Assembly: GCA_009773005.1 (NCBI GenBank)
Contig: WOUT01000008.1
Location: 1-64,000 of the forward strand
DNA length: 64,000 bases
From: Chloroflexota bacterium
GTDB lineage: Bacteria > Chloroflexota > Anaerolineae > Anaerolineales > Anaerolineaceae
Direction of reading: 5' to 3'
Under the pieces are notes generated by a model, which ran no database searches, was not told the DNA's origin, and saw nothing but the letters and a program-made list of their open reading frames with translations. Made by a program: the position numbers and the translations under genes. Below are positions 28,665-38,559 of the stretch, piece after piece. Each line of letters starts with the position of its first letter. Position 1 is the first letter of the stretch.

Positions 28665-30821
28665 TCAATCTTCTGAGAACCCAGAATCCATCTCTACCTC
28701 AGGATCAATCAACACTTCCCGATCTTTGCCGCTCCCGACAGACGGACCAACGATCCCTTTCTCTTCCAATTCGTCGATCAATCTTGCAGCGCGCGGATAC
28801 CCCACCCGCAACCTGCGCTGAAGTAGTGATGCACTCGCCTTGCCGGCAGCCTTGACCACACCAATCGCCTGTTCGATCAACTTATCAGAATCCTCAACAA
28901 TTGACTCTTCAGCCAACGACTCCCAAGGTGATTCATTTCCGTTTTTATTTGGACTCATTTTGTGCCAGTGATTGAGTACTTTTTCTAATTCAATATCGCT
29001 GATGATGATTCCCTGTGCACGCTGCAACCCTGACCTGGATGGGTCCAGGAAGAGCATATCACCCTTACCGAGTAAATTTTCAGCGCCATTCGTGTCAAGA
29101 ACCACGCGTGAATCAATCGACGACGCCACTGCAAAAGAGATACGAGCCGGGAAGTTTGCTTTTATCAACCCGGTGACAACATCAGTGCTGGGTCTTTGAG
29201 TAGCCACAACCAGATGAATGCCAGTCGCGCGTGCCATTTGAGCCAAACGGATTAGACTGTGTTCGGTCTGGTCAGGCGCCGACATCATTAAATCCGCTAG
29301 CTCATCGATGAGAATTACAATTCTTGGCAATGTTGGCTGTTTCTTTTGAAGCATCCTCCGATTATAAGATTCCAGATTGCGGACTTTTGCTTCAGCCAGC
29401 AGCCGATAGCGAGAATCCATTTCAGCCTGCGCCCACCGTAAAACCACAAGCATTCGTTCGATCTCGGTTTCGACTTTTCCTAATAAATGCGGCAACCCGT
29501 TAAATCGCACCAATTCTACCATTTTTGGATCTAACATCACAAGTTTAAGATCATGCGGTGTATTATTCATCACCAGGCATGTTGTAATCGCGGTGATGCA
29601 AACCGATTTACCTGAATTCGTCGTACCTGCGATCAACAAGTGTGGCATTTTTTCCAGATCCAGCACTACAGCTTCACCTGAGACATTACGTCCGAGCCCC
29701 AAAGCCAAATGTGACTTTAAGGCACGAAATTCGCTGGACTCAAGCATTGGCCTGAGTCGCACTGCCGTACTATCCGTATTGGGCACCTCGATGCCAACAT
29801 AAGATCGGCCGGGCACAGGCGTTTCAATGCGCAGTCTCGATGCAGAGAGCGCAAGAGACAAATCGCGGGATAATGCAGAAATTTGAGACACTCTTACTTT
29901 TTGCTTAACATTTTCTCCATCTGGTCCAATTTTTATGGTGAACCCGGGTTCAAGTGCAAATTGAGTTATAGTTGGACCAATCCTAAAGCCAATAACTTTT
30001 ACAGGTAATCCGAATTCTGCCAGGCTTTTTTCAATCGTTAAGGCTCTCGCTCTAATTTGTGTTTGATCAGGAGCAATCGCCAGTTCGTTCATGAGCAAGT
30101 TCAATGGTGGAAGACGATCATCTCTCCAGTTTGGATGCTGGATTAAAGTTTGCTCCTCTTTCACGGGTCTGCTGGTTTGCTCTGTGATAATTCGGGATTG
30201 AGACGTTGTACGAAAGATTTGATTCTTGCTGGATATAACCATTCCTGTATCATTCCAGGAAATAATTTTATTTATAATTATCTTTAGTAAACCTGTCGCA
30301 AGTCCTAAAAAAAACATGAATAAGAAAGCATATAAGATCACGCCAATTACACCGGGAAATAACCTTGCCAAACCCCACCCTATCGTTCCCCCATCTTTGC
30401 CTATTTCCGCGCGATCTAAAGAATACCCCCCGAAAATTGATAGAAGGGTTAACAGCATGAAAAACAATCCTTCGAAAGCCAACACCTGACCCAATGTTAA
30501 AGGAAACTTCTTTCCCGCACTGTACCTCAAAGCGGAAACGCCAAGAAGCGCAACCATCAGGATAAGGAAAACGCTTCCCCATCCAACACTTTTGCGCACC
30601 AACATAATCCATGGATTGATGATCGTGCCTTTAGATAACCCAAACAAGCCGAACAAGCTTAATACCGCGATCAAAATAAGGCCGATCCCCACTAGATCCC
30701 AGCCAAACCGCTTGAATTGTTTAAAAAATGCAAGGATCTTTTGAAACGTGTTTGCTTTTCGAGGGTCTTTCTCCACAAACTCTTGTTTTATTTTATCTGA
30801 TGGAGTTGTAGGTGATTTCAT
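28665..30821 (-). CDS. ftsK: FtsK/SpoIIIE DNA translocase
   Basis: TM N-terminus, HLLIAGTTNSGKSVCITAI Walker A, IVILIDELADLMM, ATQRPSTDVVTGLIKANFPARISF, C-terminal gamma-like winged helix. Confidence 0.95.
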   Translation of the reverse strand: MKSPTTPSDKIKQEFVEKDPRKANTFQKILAFFKQFKRFGWDLVGIGLILIAVLSLFGLFGLSKGTIINPWIMLVRKSVGWGSVFLILMVALLGVSALRYSAGKKFPLTLGQVLAFEGLFFMLLTLLSIFGGYSLDRAEIGKDGGTIGWGLARLFPGVIGVILYAFLFMFFLGLATGLLKIIINKIISWNDTGMVISSKNQIFRTTSQSRIITEQTSRPVKEEQTLIQHPNWRDDRLPPLNLLMNELAIAPDQTQIRARALTIEKSLAEFGLPVKVIGFRIGPTITQFALEPGFTIKIGPDGENVKQKVRVSQISALSRDLSLALSASRLRIETPVPGRSYVGIEVPNTDSTAVRLRPMLESSEFRALKSHLALGLGRNVSGEAVVLDLEKMPHLLIAGTTNSGKSVCITAITTCLVMNNTPHDLKLVMLDPKMVELVRFNGLPHLLGKVETEIERMLVVLRWAQAEMDSRYRLLAEAKVRNLESYNRRMLQKKQPTLPRIVILIDELADLMMSAPDQTEHSLIRLAQMARATGIHLVVATQRPSTDVVTGLIKANFPARISFAVASSIDSRVVLDTNGAENLLGKGDMLFLDPSRSGLQRAQGIIISDIELEKVLNHWHKMSPNKNGNESPWESLAEESIVEDSDKLIEQAIGVVKAAGKASASLLQRRLRVGYPRAARLIDELEEKGIVGPSVGSGKDREVLIDPEVEMDSGFSED

Positions 30822-31768
30822 TCTTCTGAGACCAATCCTAATCCAAGGCGACGGCGGTCTGCATCTACATGAAGGATTTTTACCTTGACGGGTTGTCCTA
30901 AAAAGAATTTTTTTGACAAATCACTCGTATTGTGACAATTTGAGATCGAGGAAACATGGATGAGTCCTTCAATGCCTTCCTCGAGCCGCGCAAAAACCCC
31001 AAACCGCATAATCGAAGTAACCTCAGCAGAAACAGTATCACCTGTTTGGTAGTTCTCAACCATGGAATCCCATGGATTCGGTGTTAACCGTTTGATGCTC
31101 AATGCGATCCGAGCAGTTGCTTCATTCACCTGCAATATCATCACTTTTACCTGCTGCCCAACCCGGAACAGATCTACAGGATGTTCAACTCTTCCCCAGG
31201 ACAATTCAGATACATGGACCAAACCTTCGACACCACCCAAGTCAACAAAAACACCAAATTCCGTAACATTTGTTACAACTCCGCATGCTGATACACCGTG
31301 TGCAAGAGACTCAAAAAGTTGTTTTCGTTTCCCTTCGCCTGCCTGGGCAGCCCGTTCAGAGAGAACCACACGTTCACTGGAGGGTTCACATTCGATCACT
31401 TTTAAATACAAAGTCCGGCCCTGGTATTTGGATAGCAATTGTTGTTTTATTTCCTCATTGGCGTCCATGGGTAACTCTACGAGATGGGAGATTGGTACAA
31501 AACCCTGAATCCCATCCCCTTTGACCAATAAGCCACCCCGGTTAAAGCCGTATACTTCGAGCAAAATAACCTCGTCGTGCATGAATATATTCTTAACACA
31601 TTCCCAATCGATTGTCCCATTAGTATTTGGATGTTGGCATGGCCTGCAATTAATATTAACCTTTTTTGCAGCTATTGCTACCTCGTCAGCAAGGACAGCA
31701 GTCCACCATCCCTCGTCAGGCTCTGGGATTACATCAGCACAATCTGACAAATCATTAAGATCATTCAT
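30818..31768 (-). CDS. S1 RNA-binding domain protein (three S1 repeats, RpsA-like)
   Basis: GVVTNVTEFGVFVDLGGVEGLVHVSELSW and AEVTSIMRFGVFARLEEGIEGLIHVSSI; start refined to ATG 31768. Confidence 0.9.
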   Translation of the reverse strand: MNDLNDLSDCADVIPEPDEGWWTAVLADEVAIAAKKVNINCRPCQHPNTNGTIDWECVKNIFMHDEVILLEVYGFNRGGLLVKGDGIQGFVPISHLVELPMDANEEIKQQLLSKYQGRTLYLKVIECEPSSERVVLSERAAQAGEGKRKQLFESLAHGVSACGVVTNVTEFGVFVDLGGVEGLVHVSELSWGRVEHPVDLFRVGQQVKVMILQVNEATARIALSIKRLTPNPWDSMVENYQTGDTVSAEVTSIMRFGVFARLEEGIEGLIHVSSISNCHNTSDLSKKFFLGQPVKVKILHVDADRRRLGLGLVSEE

Positions 31769-31806
31769 TAATACCCCTCCAACCACCGAACCTGTAAATA
31801 TAAACA

Positions 31807-33714
31807 TTACACTTCTTTTAAACTTGCGGTTTTCAATTCCATTTGAACGATCGTATCTGTAATTACTTCAATTGCCACTCGTTGTTTTCGATAGAGATCA
31901 GCCTCAGAAAGCGCTAGTTTTAACGCAATTTCTCTAACCTTTTTTCCCTCCAAAAATTTTAAGTCAAGTATATTATACAGTAACCACTCGCTTGTAAATT
32001 TTCGCTCTCCAACCGGCCGGATCTGCTCGATGGAAGCCTTTAAAACACTTCGTATTGCGTTTGCGGGGTTGTGTTCATATTCAGACAATGCCTGTTTTAC
32101 AATCTCCAGCTTCAACAGGGGATTTTCAGTTAATTTAGGTCCTCCCCAATAATGAGTCAATGCATCCTTTATTGCATGAGTCAACTCATTCCGTTTTAAA
32201 GATGTTTCTACCTGTAACACGCCTGTACGATCATATCTTCCTGCAGCGCGTAACTGTTGGATTAATTCTTCCTGCGGGTTTAACCTTTCAAGGGTTTGAA
32301 AAATTTGCTCCTGGGTCGCCCTGTCACGAAGGACGATTGCAGCGCGGTAAGTCAATATTTTTAATGCCTCCGCCTCATCAGGCTCTAGTGGAAAGTCCCC
32401 TCCAAAACCATTGACACCCAGATAACCCAGGACATTGTGTGTGTTACCATTTAATCCATTTTTAAGAGGAATTAAAGCATCTGAATTCCAAACAAGAAGT
32501 TCTTCTTCCGTAGAGTTGTTTGAAGTAAAAGTCTCGATTTCATTTAGCTGTTGATCGCCAATAAGTTTTTCTCCAGTGTATACCACTAATTCCAGTCCTT
32601 CCTCTGTAATTTCAAGCAGATAGGCTCCAGAAGCTTGCAAGCGGTCACATACGGCAGCAAGCACCATTTCAAGAAATTGTTTGAGGTCGCTACGAGTAAT
32701 GATCCGGTCTTCCAGTGACCGAATCAGAAGGAAATCTTCTTCATCTTTATTAACAAATAGCCATTTTTCCAGGTATGGATAAAACATCGTGATCGCATGT
32801 TCCGAAAGCAGCACGGTCACGACCATCGCAATGGGTACAAATGCATTATAAGGATTGCCGAATGCTTGCCCTCCTCGTCTGACAATCGTAACGATCGCCA
32901 GTGTTAGACTCGCGGTGACTGATCCACGTAAAAGCCACTTGAAAAGCCGGCTCTTCACAACACGGTCTGGCCACGGCACTCCAAAAAATGCAACTGAGTA
33001 AGCCATAATAATTACAAATCCACCCAATAGAGTGTTTGTAATGATGGCAATTAGCCAGAAGAGCAATGTCTGACTGGCAGCAAATTCAGAACCATACAAA
33101 AGAAATGGAAAGGATCCAATTGCAGGAGCTAAAGCGCTCAAGGTCAAATAAAACATTCGGCGTTTGCTAGTCTTGGTTACCGTCCGGCGGTAGGCGCGGA
33201 TAAAATTGATCCACGCCAAAACCATGATAAAAATGTAATAAGCCGTGAATACTTCGGTCAAGACAGTCGGTTGGTTATGCGGAGCAGGAGGTTGATCAAG
33301 TACTAATGGGCCAATGAACCAGGGACTCGCCAATAAAATGATCAGGACAATGGAAATAAAATTTGAAGTGCGGACCGCCCACTTTCGGCGCCAGCGTGAA
33401 GGTAAGCCAGTGGTCTCTAACAACGCATCAGAGAAGTTAAGGTAAGTAGCCGGTAATAAGATGATCCCGACCCATTGGATACGAATCCAAAGGTCAATCA
33501 TTCCTGCAGAAGAACTCGTCGAACTGAATGATTCTGTAGAAAACACGACCACCAGACAAAACATGATCCAAGCAAAAGATCGTGCGACTCGGTCTTTTAA
33601 ATTAAAGGTTAGGCTATACATCAACAATGAGAAAGCCGTGATCGCAATCCCCGCAGTAAGAATCTGGCTGATCGTCTTGACTATCGTGATTAAACCGCTA
33701 ATCCAACCTGACAC
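31807..33714 (-). CDS. 7TM-type sensor with GAF-like domain and C-terminal HTH-like region, no histidine-kinase core
   Basis: Multiple N-terminal TM helices; GAF-like LEDRIITRSDLKQFLEMVLAAVCDRLQASGAYLLEI; C-terminal KKVREIALKLALSEADLYRKQRVAIEVI; no H-box or HATPase motifs. Confidence 0.7.
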   Translation of the reverse strand: MSGWISGLITIVKTISQILTAGIAITAFSLLMYSLTFNLKDRVARSFAWIMFCLVVVFSTESFSSTSSSAGMIDLWIRIQWVGIILLPATYLNFSDALLETTGLPSRWRRKWAVRTSNFISIVLIILLASPWFIGPLVLDQPPAPHNQPTVLTEVFTAYYIFIMVLAWINFIRAYRRTVTKTSKRRMFYLTLSALAPAIGSFPFLLYGSEFAASQTLLFWLIAIITNTLLGGFVIIMAYSVAFFGVPWPDRVVKSRLFKWLLRGSVTASLTLAIVTIVRRGGQAFGNPYNAFVPIAMVVTVLLSEHAITMFYPYLEKWLFVNKDEEDFLLIRSLEDRIITRSDLKQFLEMVLAAVCDRLQASGAYLLEITEEGLELVVYTGEKLIGDQQLNEIETFTSNNSTEEELLVWNSDALIPLKNGLNGNTHNVLGYLGVNGFGGDFPLEPDEAEALKILTYRAAIVLRDRATQEQIFQTLERLNPQEELIQQLRAAGRYDRTGVLQVETSLKRNELTHAIKDALTHYWGGPKLTENPLLKLEIVKQALSEYEHNPANAIRSVLKASIEQIRPVGERKFTSEWLLYNILDLKFLEGKKVREIALKLALSEADLYRKQRVAIEVITDTIVQMELKTASLKEV

Positions 33715-33728
33715 TTTTCCCCCGCAAT

Positions 33729-34268
33729 CTACTTCAGATTTGCAGTAAAAAAAACAGCAATATCCCGATTGGCAAAATAACAGTCCGCGAAGCCACTGAA
33801 CTCATACCTCAATTTTCGTGCGAGCGAGATTGATGAATGGTTTTTTGACTGCATTTCAAGCATAATACGATAAATCCCTTTGCTGCGCAGCCAATCCTGG
33901 GCAGAAACAAGTAACGTAGTCGCAATACCCTGTCTACGGGATCGCTCATCCACTACCAAATCAATTACTCGCCCTAAATTATTCTCACTTAAAATATCCA
34001 GCGATAGGTATCCAACCAATTGACCTTGAACCCTCGCTACCAAAAATAGGTTATGCTTTGTCCAGGTGTCAGCCATAGTTTCCGGGTTTCTAGGATATTC
34101 GAGACGAAGCGACCGCGGTAAACGGATCTCGCGAAAACGCACCTCAATTTGTCCATGATCGGCGGAACTATCCATTTGCCAGACATGGGTGGTGTCGCAC
34201 CCATGCACAAATCTGATCAGCGTAGAAAGATCGCTGGAATTGGCTGGACGGACTTCAACAGACGGCAT
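33729..34268 (-). CDS. GNAT family N-acetyltransferase
   Basis: DLVVDERSRRQGIATTLLVSAQDWLRSKGIYRIMLEMQ. Confidence 0.88.
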   Translation of the reverse strand: MPSVEVRPANSSDLSTLIRFVHGCDTTHVWQMDSSADHGQIEVRFREIRLPRSLRLEYPRNPETMADTWTKHNLFLVARVQGQLVGYLSLDILSENNLGRVIDLVVDERSRRQGIATTLLVSAQDWLRSKGIYRIMLEMQSKNHSSISLARKLRYEFSGFADCYFANRDIAVFFTANLK

Positions 34269-34277
34269 TCCTGCTCC

Positions 34278-34964
34278 TTATTTTGACGCTTTGATCAAAA
34301 CCTTTATCGTACAATCAGGCAATGCTTCTTCTTTGCCGTTAAAAACAACTAACCGAAATTTATAATCCCCAGGTGTCAGGTTTTTTGTATCCCAGCTTCC
34401 GCCAAAAGGCGCATCAGTGATCAAGTCATTACCTGACACGATCGATACCCAGTTATCTCCATCAATAGGCGTGTATTCCACTTTGTAAAACCCCAAATTA
34501 CTTACATTGACGGTTCCTGTTAATTCCACTTTTCCAGTGATAGAACCGCCTTCCTGGGGATAGGTCCACTCAATTTGACCGGGGATGCAGCCTTTGTCTA
34601 AAAAAGCAGTCAAAGTTGGAATCAGTCCTTCAGTCGTTGTCTGAACAAGTGGGGTAATAACATTATTTTTAGGTTGCACTGTTAAATCAAAAGTGGGAGT
34701 TGCCACTTGCTGCACTCCCGGAACCGACGGTGTTACAAAAGTATTAATGATGAATAGTCCTACCCCTAATAACCCACTAAATATCAATATCGTCAGCCCT
34801 TGATTTATGTTCCGTTGTGAATGTTCCTTTTCCAAACCAAAAAGCGCCACTGACCAATCTCGCCAGGCGAGATAAATTTTTCTGGCATAGACCAGAATCA
34901 CCGTTCCTATGAGAATAAAAAACAGGGCTTCATACTGATTAAGAAAACGTAAGATCGCATCCAT
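34278..34964 (-). CDS. membrane protein with extracellular Ig-like domain
   Basis: Two TM helices, then GSITGKVELTGTVNVSNLGFYKVEY...WDTKNLTPGDYKFRLVV. Confidence 0.65.
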   Translation of the reverse strand: MDAILRFLNQYEALFFILIGTVILVYARKIYLAWRDWSVALFGLEKEHSQRNINQGLTILIFSGLLGVGLFIINTFVTPSVPGVQQVATPTFDLTVQPKNNVITPLVQTTTEGLIPTLTAFLDKGCIPGQIEWTYPQEGGSITGKVELTGTVNVSNLGFYKVEYTPIDGDNWVSIVSGNDLITDAPFGGSWDTKNLTPGDYKFRLVVFNGKEEALPDCTIKVLIKASK

Positions 34965-35008
34965 TAAATCATTTCAAATTTATCGAATTCTTCATGCATT
35001 CCCGATTT

Positions 35009-35851
35009 CTAAAACTCCGTTGACTCAAGAACACCTTTAATGAGTATGGTCAATTTGGGTACGATCATTTTACCTGCTGCCAACACTTCTTCATGTGTTG
35101 TTTCTGTACTCCCATCAAGATTCGCTTTATTGCTGATCCCTGAAAAAGCCAATACTCGAGTCTTTCCATGTCGCGCAACGATTGTCTCAGGTACCGTGGA
35201 CATACCCACTGCGTCTGCTCCGATTCCGCGTAAAAAGCGCAGGTCAGCCGGCGATTCAAAGGATGGGCCGGATAAACACACGTACACGCCTTTATGGAGT
35301 TGGATCCTATTCTCTTTGGCTGTCGTCGTCGCCAGTTCGATCAATTCTCTATCATACGGTCGGCCCATATCCGGGAAGCGTTCGCCAAATTCATCCAGAT
35401 TAGGTCCGCGAAGTGGGTTTAATCCTGCCATTCCAATAAGGGCAATATGGTCGTTGAGAACCATAACATCGCCTGGTTGGTATTTTGGATTAATGGCGCC
35501 GGCTGCATTGGTTATGATGATCGTACCAATTCCCAAGCGCTGCATCACCCGAATCGGCAACGTGACTTGATCCATCGCATATCCTTCATAGTAATGCGCG
35601 CGCCCCTGCATCACCATGGCAGGCACGCCATTAAGCAGTCCGATCACCAATCTGCCCGAGTGACCAAGAATCGTCGAAACCGGCCAATTTGGAATATCCT
35701 GATAAGGCAAGATGACCGGATCCAGAACTTCATCTGCCAGCCCTCCCAGACCAGATCCGAGAATAAGAGCAACTTTTGGAGTGATTTTGATTTTCTTTGA
35801 AATGCGGTCAGCTGCCTGATCAATGTCCTTTATCGTCACAAAAGGGTTCAT
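35009..35851 (-). CDS. purine-nucleoside phosphorylase
   Basis: ALILGSGLGGLADE, GHSGRLVIG, ITNAAGAINPKYQPGDVMVLNDHI, VGMSTVPETIVARH. Confidence 0.94.
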   Translation of the reverse strand: MNPFVTIKDIDQAADRISKKIKITPKVALILGSGLGGLADEVLDPVILPYQDIPNWPVSTILGHSGRLVIGLLNGVPAMVMQGRAHYYEGYAMDQVTLPIRVMQRLGIGTIIITNAAGAINPKYQPGDVMVLNDHIALIGMAGLNPLRGPNLDEFGERFPDMGRPYDRELIELATTTAKENRIQLHKGVYVCLSGPSFESPADLRFLRGIGADAVGMSTVPETIVARHGKTRVLAFSGISNKANLDGSTETTHEEVLAAGKMIVPKLTILIKGVLESTEF

Positions 35852-35971
35852 CCTATCCTCAATCCAATATTAATATTATGAAATGACAGATTAAAATTAT
35901 ACCCGATTTGAAAATCATAATTCGTCCATCATGCCTTAAATTTTCAATTTAGTTTTTTGAAGACTCGATTA

Positions 35972-37009
35972 TTAAGTAAATAGTGTTCGAAATGCCTGGA
36001 TGGTTCGTTCAATACCTTCATCTGTCACCCAGCGATGCGTCACCATTCTAAAGCAGCGTTCGCCGACCACACCAATCTTGATGTTATTGTCTGCCAGTTT
36101 CGTGACAATTTCGGATGTCGCAAGTCTTACTTCAGGCTTTAATGAAAAAAAGACCATATTAGTTTCGGGCATTCCCATTTCAAACTCAATTCCTTTAATT
36201 TGTGCCAAGCCCTCAGCCAGCGTCTTCGCATGCAGATGATCTTCTGCCAATCGATCAACCATCTTGTCAAGTGCAATCAGCCCTGCGGCAGCCAGGATCC
36301 CTGCTTGCCGCATTCCACCGCCAAGCATTTTTCGTAAACGCCTTGCCTTGTTAATAAACTCAGTTGTCCCGCAAAGTACTGAACCTACCGGAGCGCATAA
36401 CCCTTTGCTTAAACAAAAAGTAACGCTGTCTGCTGTTTCTACGAGAGATTTTGCATCAACACCAGCAGCTACTGCTGCGTTAAAAATTCTTGCGCCATCT
36501 ATGTGAAGGAATAACCCATGTTTATGGGTCAATTCTCCAACTTCTTCAATGTAGTTTCTGGAAAGGACCACCCCTCCACAACGGTTGTGGGTATTCTCCA
36601 GGATCAGCAATTTCGAAACAGGATGGTGAACGTCATTGGGTCTAAAGGCTCCGATGATATCCTCAATTTGTAATGTGCCATCCTTTTGATTTTTCACGGT
36701 ATGGGGAAACACCCCTCCCAAGGCTGATACACCGCCAGCCTCAAATAGAAAGGTGTGTCCAAGGTCACCCATGATGACTTCATCACCTCTCTGGCAATGC
36801 ACCAACACTGCAATCAAATTACCCATCGTACCAGAGGGGACAAATAATCCAGCTTGCTTTCCTATTTTAGCTGCTGCAACCTCTTGCAAATGGTTTATGG
36901 TCGGATCTTCACCATAGACATCATCACCGACTTCAGCTTTCGCCATCGCTTCACGCATTTCAGGTGTTGGTTTTGTGACAGTATCAGAACGCAGATCTAC
37001 GATATCCAT
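35972..37009 (-). CDS. ltaE: low-specificity L-threonine aldolase
   Basis: [57 protein letters not shown]-lysine motif. Confidence 0.93.
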   Translation of the reverse strand: MDIVDLRSDTVTKPTPEMREAMAKAEVGDDVYGEDPTINHLQEVAAAKIGKQAGLFVPSGTMGNLIAVLVHCQRGDEVIMGDLGHTFLFEAGGVSALGGVFPHTVKNQKDGTLQIEDIIGAFRPNDVHHPVSKLLILENTHNRCGGVVLSRNYIEEVGELTHKHGLFLHIDGARIFNAAVAAGVDAKSLVETADSVTFCLSKGLCAPVGSVLCGTTEFINKARRLRKMLGGGMRQAGILAAAGLIALDKMVDRLAEDHLHAKTLAEGLAQIKGIEFEMGMPETNMVFFSLKPEVRLATSEIVTKLADNNIKIGVVGERCFRMVTHRWVTDEGIERTIQAFRTLFT

Positions 37010-37023
37010 TCTTTTCTCCAGAA

Positions 37024-37941
37024 TCATCGAATTGAGTTTATGACATCAACCAATTCATTGGGTAATGGCGCTTCAAAGGTGCGCAGGTTTGTTTCGCCAG
37101 GAAATAGGATTTTTAGTTTCGCCGCATGTAGAAAATGCCGGTTTAGTTCTATACTGGGATGGCTTCTGCCATAAACGGTATCTCCGACAATTGGACACTT
37201 CAGGAAAGCCATATGCAGTCTGATCTGATGGGTTCTCCCAGTGACCGGATGCGCTTCGATGAGAGTATGGTTGGAAAATACTTCAACCGTTCGGTATTCA
37301 GTAACGGAGGCCCTGCCTTTTGCATCTGAGACTATCGCCATTTTTTTTCGGTGAGAAGGGTCGCGGGCAATCGCAGCCTCAACCCGGCCCGTTGGAGTTG
37401 GGGGTTTTCCATCCACAAGTGCGAGGTAGATCTTCTCGACATTTCGCAAACGGAATTGGTCTTGCAGCCACCTGTGCGCCTGTTCATTCTTTGCAATGAT
37501 GATCAACCCGGAAGTATCTTTGTCCAAACGGTGTACCACACCCGGTCGAAGCTCCCCTCCAATCCCCTTGAGATCTTTGAACCGTGCCAGTGCGGCATGC
37601 ACCAGCGTTCCAGTATCATGACCAGCAGCCGGATGAACCACCATTCCAGCACGTTTATTGATAATAGCCAAATCACCATTTTCGAAAACTACATCCAAAG
37701 CGATATCTTCAGGCAACAATTCACTCGCAACTGCCTCTGGCAGCAGAATTTCAACAAGATCGCCTTCTACAACGATGCAGCCAGTTTTATTTACAACTTC
37801 ATTATTAACTTTAACTGCCGCCTCCCGGATCAGGTTTTGAAACCTTGAGCGGGAATAATCAGGCAAGTGAAGCGCCAGAAATTTATCAACCCGGTCGCTC
37901 TCTCCGGAGATTACTTGAAAAGTTAATGTCTTGGCGGTCAA
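37024..37941 (-). CDS. RluA/RluD family pseudouridine synthase
   Basis: S4-like N-terminus; [19 protein letters not shown] catalytic motif. Confidence 0.93.
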   Translation of the reverse strand: MTAKTLTFQVISGESDRVDKFLALHLPDYSRSRFQNLIREAAVKVNNEVVNKTGCIVVEGDLVEILLPEAVASELLPEDIALDVVFENGDLAIINKRAGMVVHPAAGHDTGTLVHAALARFKDLKGIGGELRPGVVHRLDKDTSGLIIIAKNEQAHRWLQDQFRLRNVEKIYLALVDGKPPTPTGRVEAAIARDPSHRKKMAIVSDAKGRASVTEYRTVEVFSNHTLIEAHPVTGRTHQIRLHMAFLKCPIVGDTVYGRSHPSIELNRHFLHAAKLKILFPGETNLRTFEAPLPNELVDVINSIR

Positions 37942-38474
37942 TTCTCGCTTCCAGACTCATGAATAGGTTGTTCTGAATTACTCGATTTCGACCGATTCTT
38001 TTCTCGTCGTTCTTGCAGCCAAACACCCAATAAGAGGATAAAAACACCTATCGTAATGGATGAATCTGCAACATTCCAAACCGGAAATGTGCCTACGGAT
38101 ATGAAATCAGTAACCTGACCCAACCTGATTCTGTCGACCAGGTTACCTACAGCGCCAGCTAATTGAAGTGAGAGCGCCAAACGAATCACGCGGTCTTCTT
38201 TTGGAACCATTGGGTAATAATATATGATTCCAATTGATACGATTATGGCAAGGAACATAAAGATCAGGTTTGCGCCTTTAAACAATCCAAATGCAACCCC
38301 CGTGTTCGTTATGTGGATCAACCGGGCATAAGGCAGCATCCAATCCCAGGGTGCCCAAATCTCTCCATAAGCCAGATTCGCTCGAATAAGCGCTTTTGTG
38401 ACTTGATCGAGGATAATGATAACGATCGCAATTACAAATAACCAGCGAACCGACTGTATATACTTTTTCAACAC
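37938..38474 (-). CDS. lspA: signal peptidase II
   Basis: LDQVTKALIRANL, NTGVAFGLF, GAVGNLVDRIRLGQVTDFI, WNVADSSITIG catalytic Asp motifs. Confidence 0.95.
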   Translation of the reverse strand: MLKKYIQSVRWLFVIAIVIIILDQVTKALIRANLAYGEIWAPWDWMLPYARLIHITNTGVAFGLFKGANLIFMFLAIIVSIGIIYYYPMVPKEDRVIRLALSLQLAGAVGNLVDRIRLGQVTDFISVGTFPVWNVADSSITIGVFILLLGVWLQERREKNRSKSSNSEQPIHESGSEN

Positions 38475-38535
38475 AACCTCCGTAAATTTCTCTTTGAATT
38501 TTACCTTATATTCTTAAGCATGTTATCAGATGAAA

Positions 38536-38555
38536 AAGGCTCCTTTCGGAGCCTT
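38536..38555 (-). terminator. intrinsic terminator after ileS
   Basis: Minus strand aaggctcc-gaaa-ggagccttttt, immediately after the ileS stop codon. Confidence 0.82.
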
Positions 38556-38559
38556 CCTA

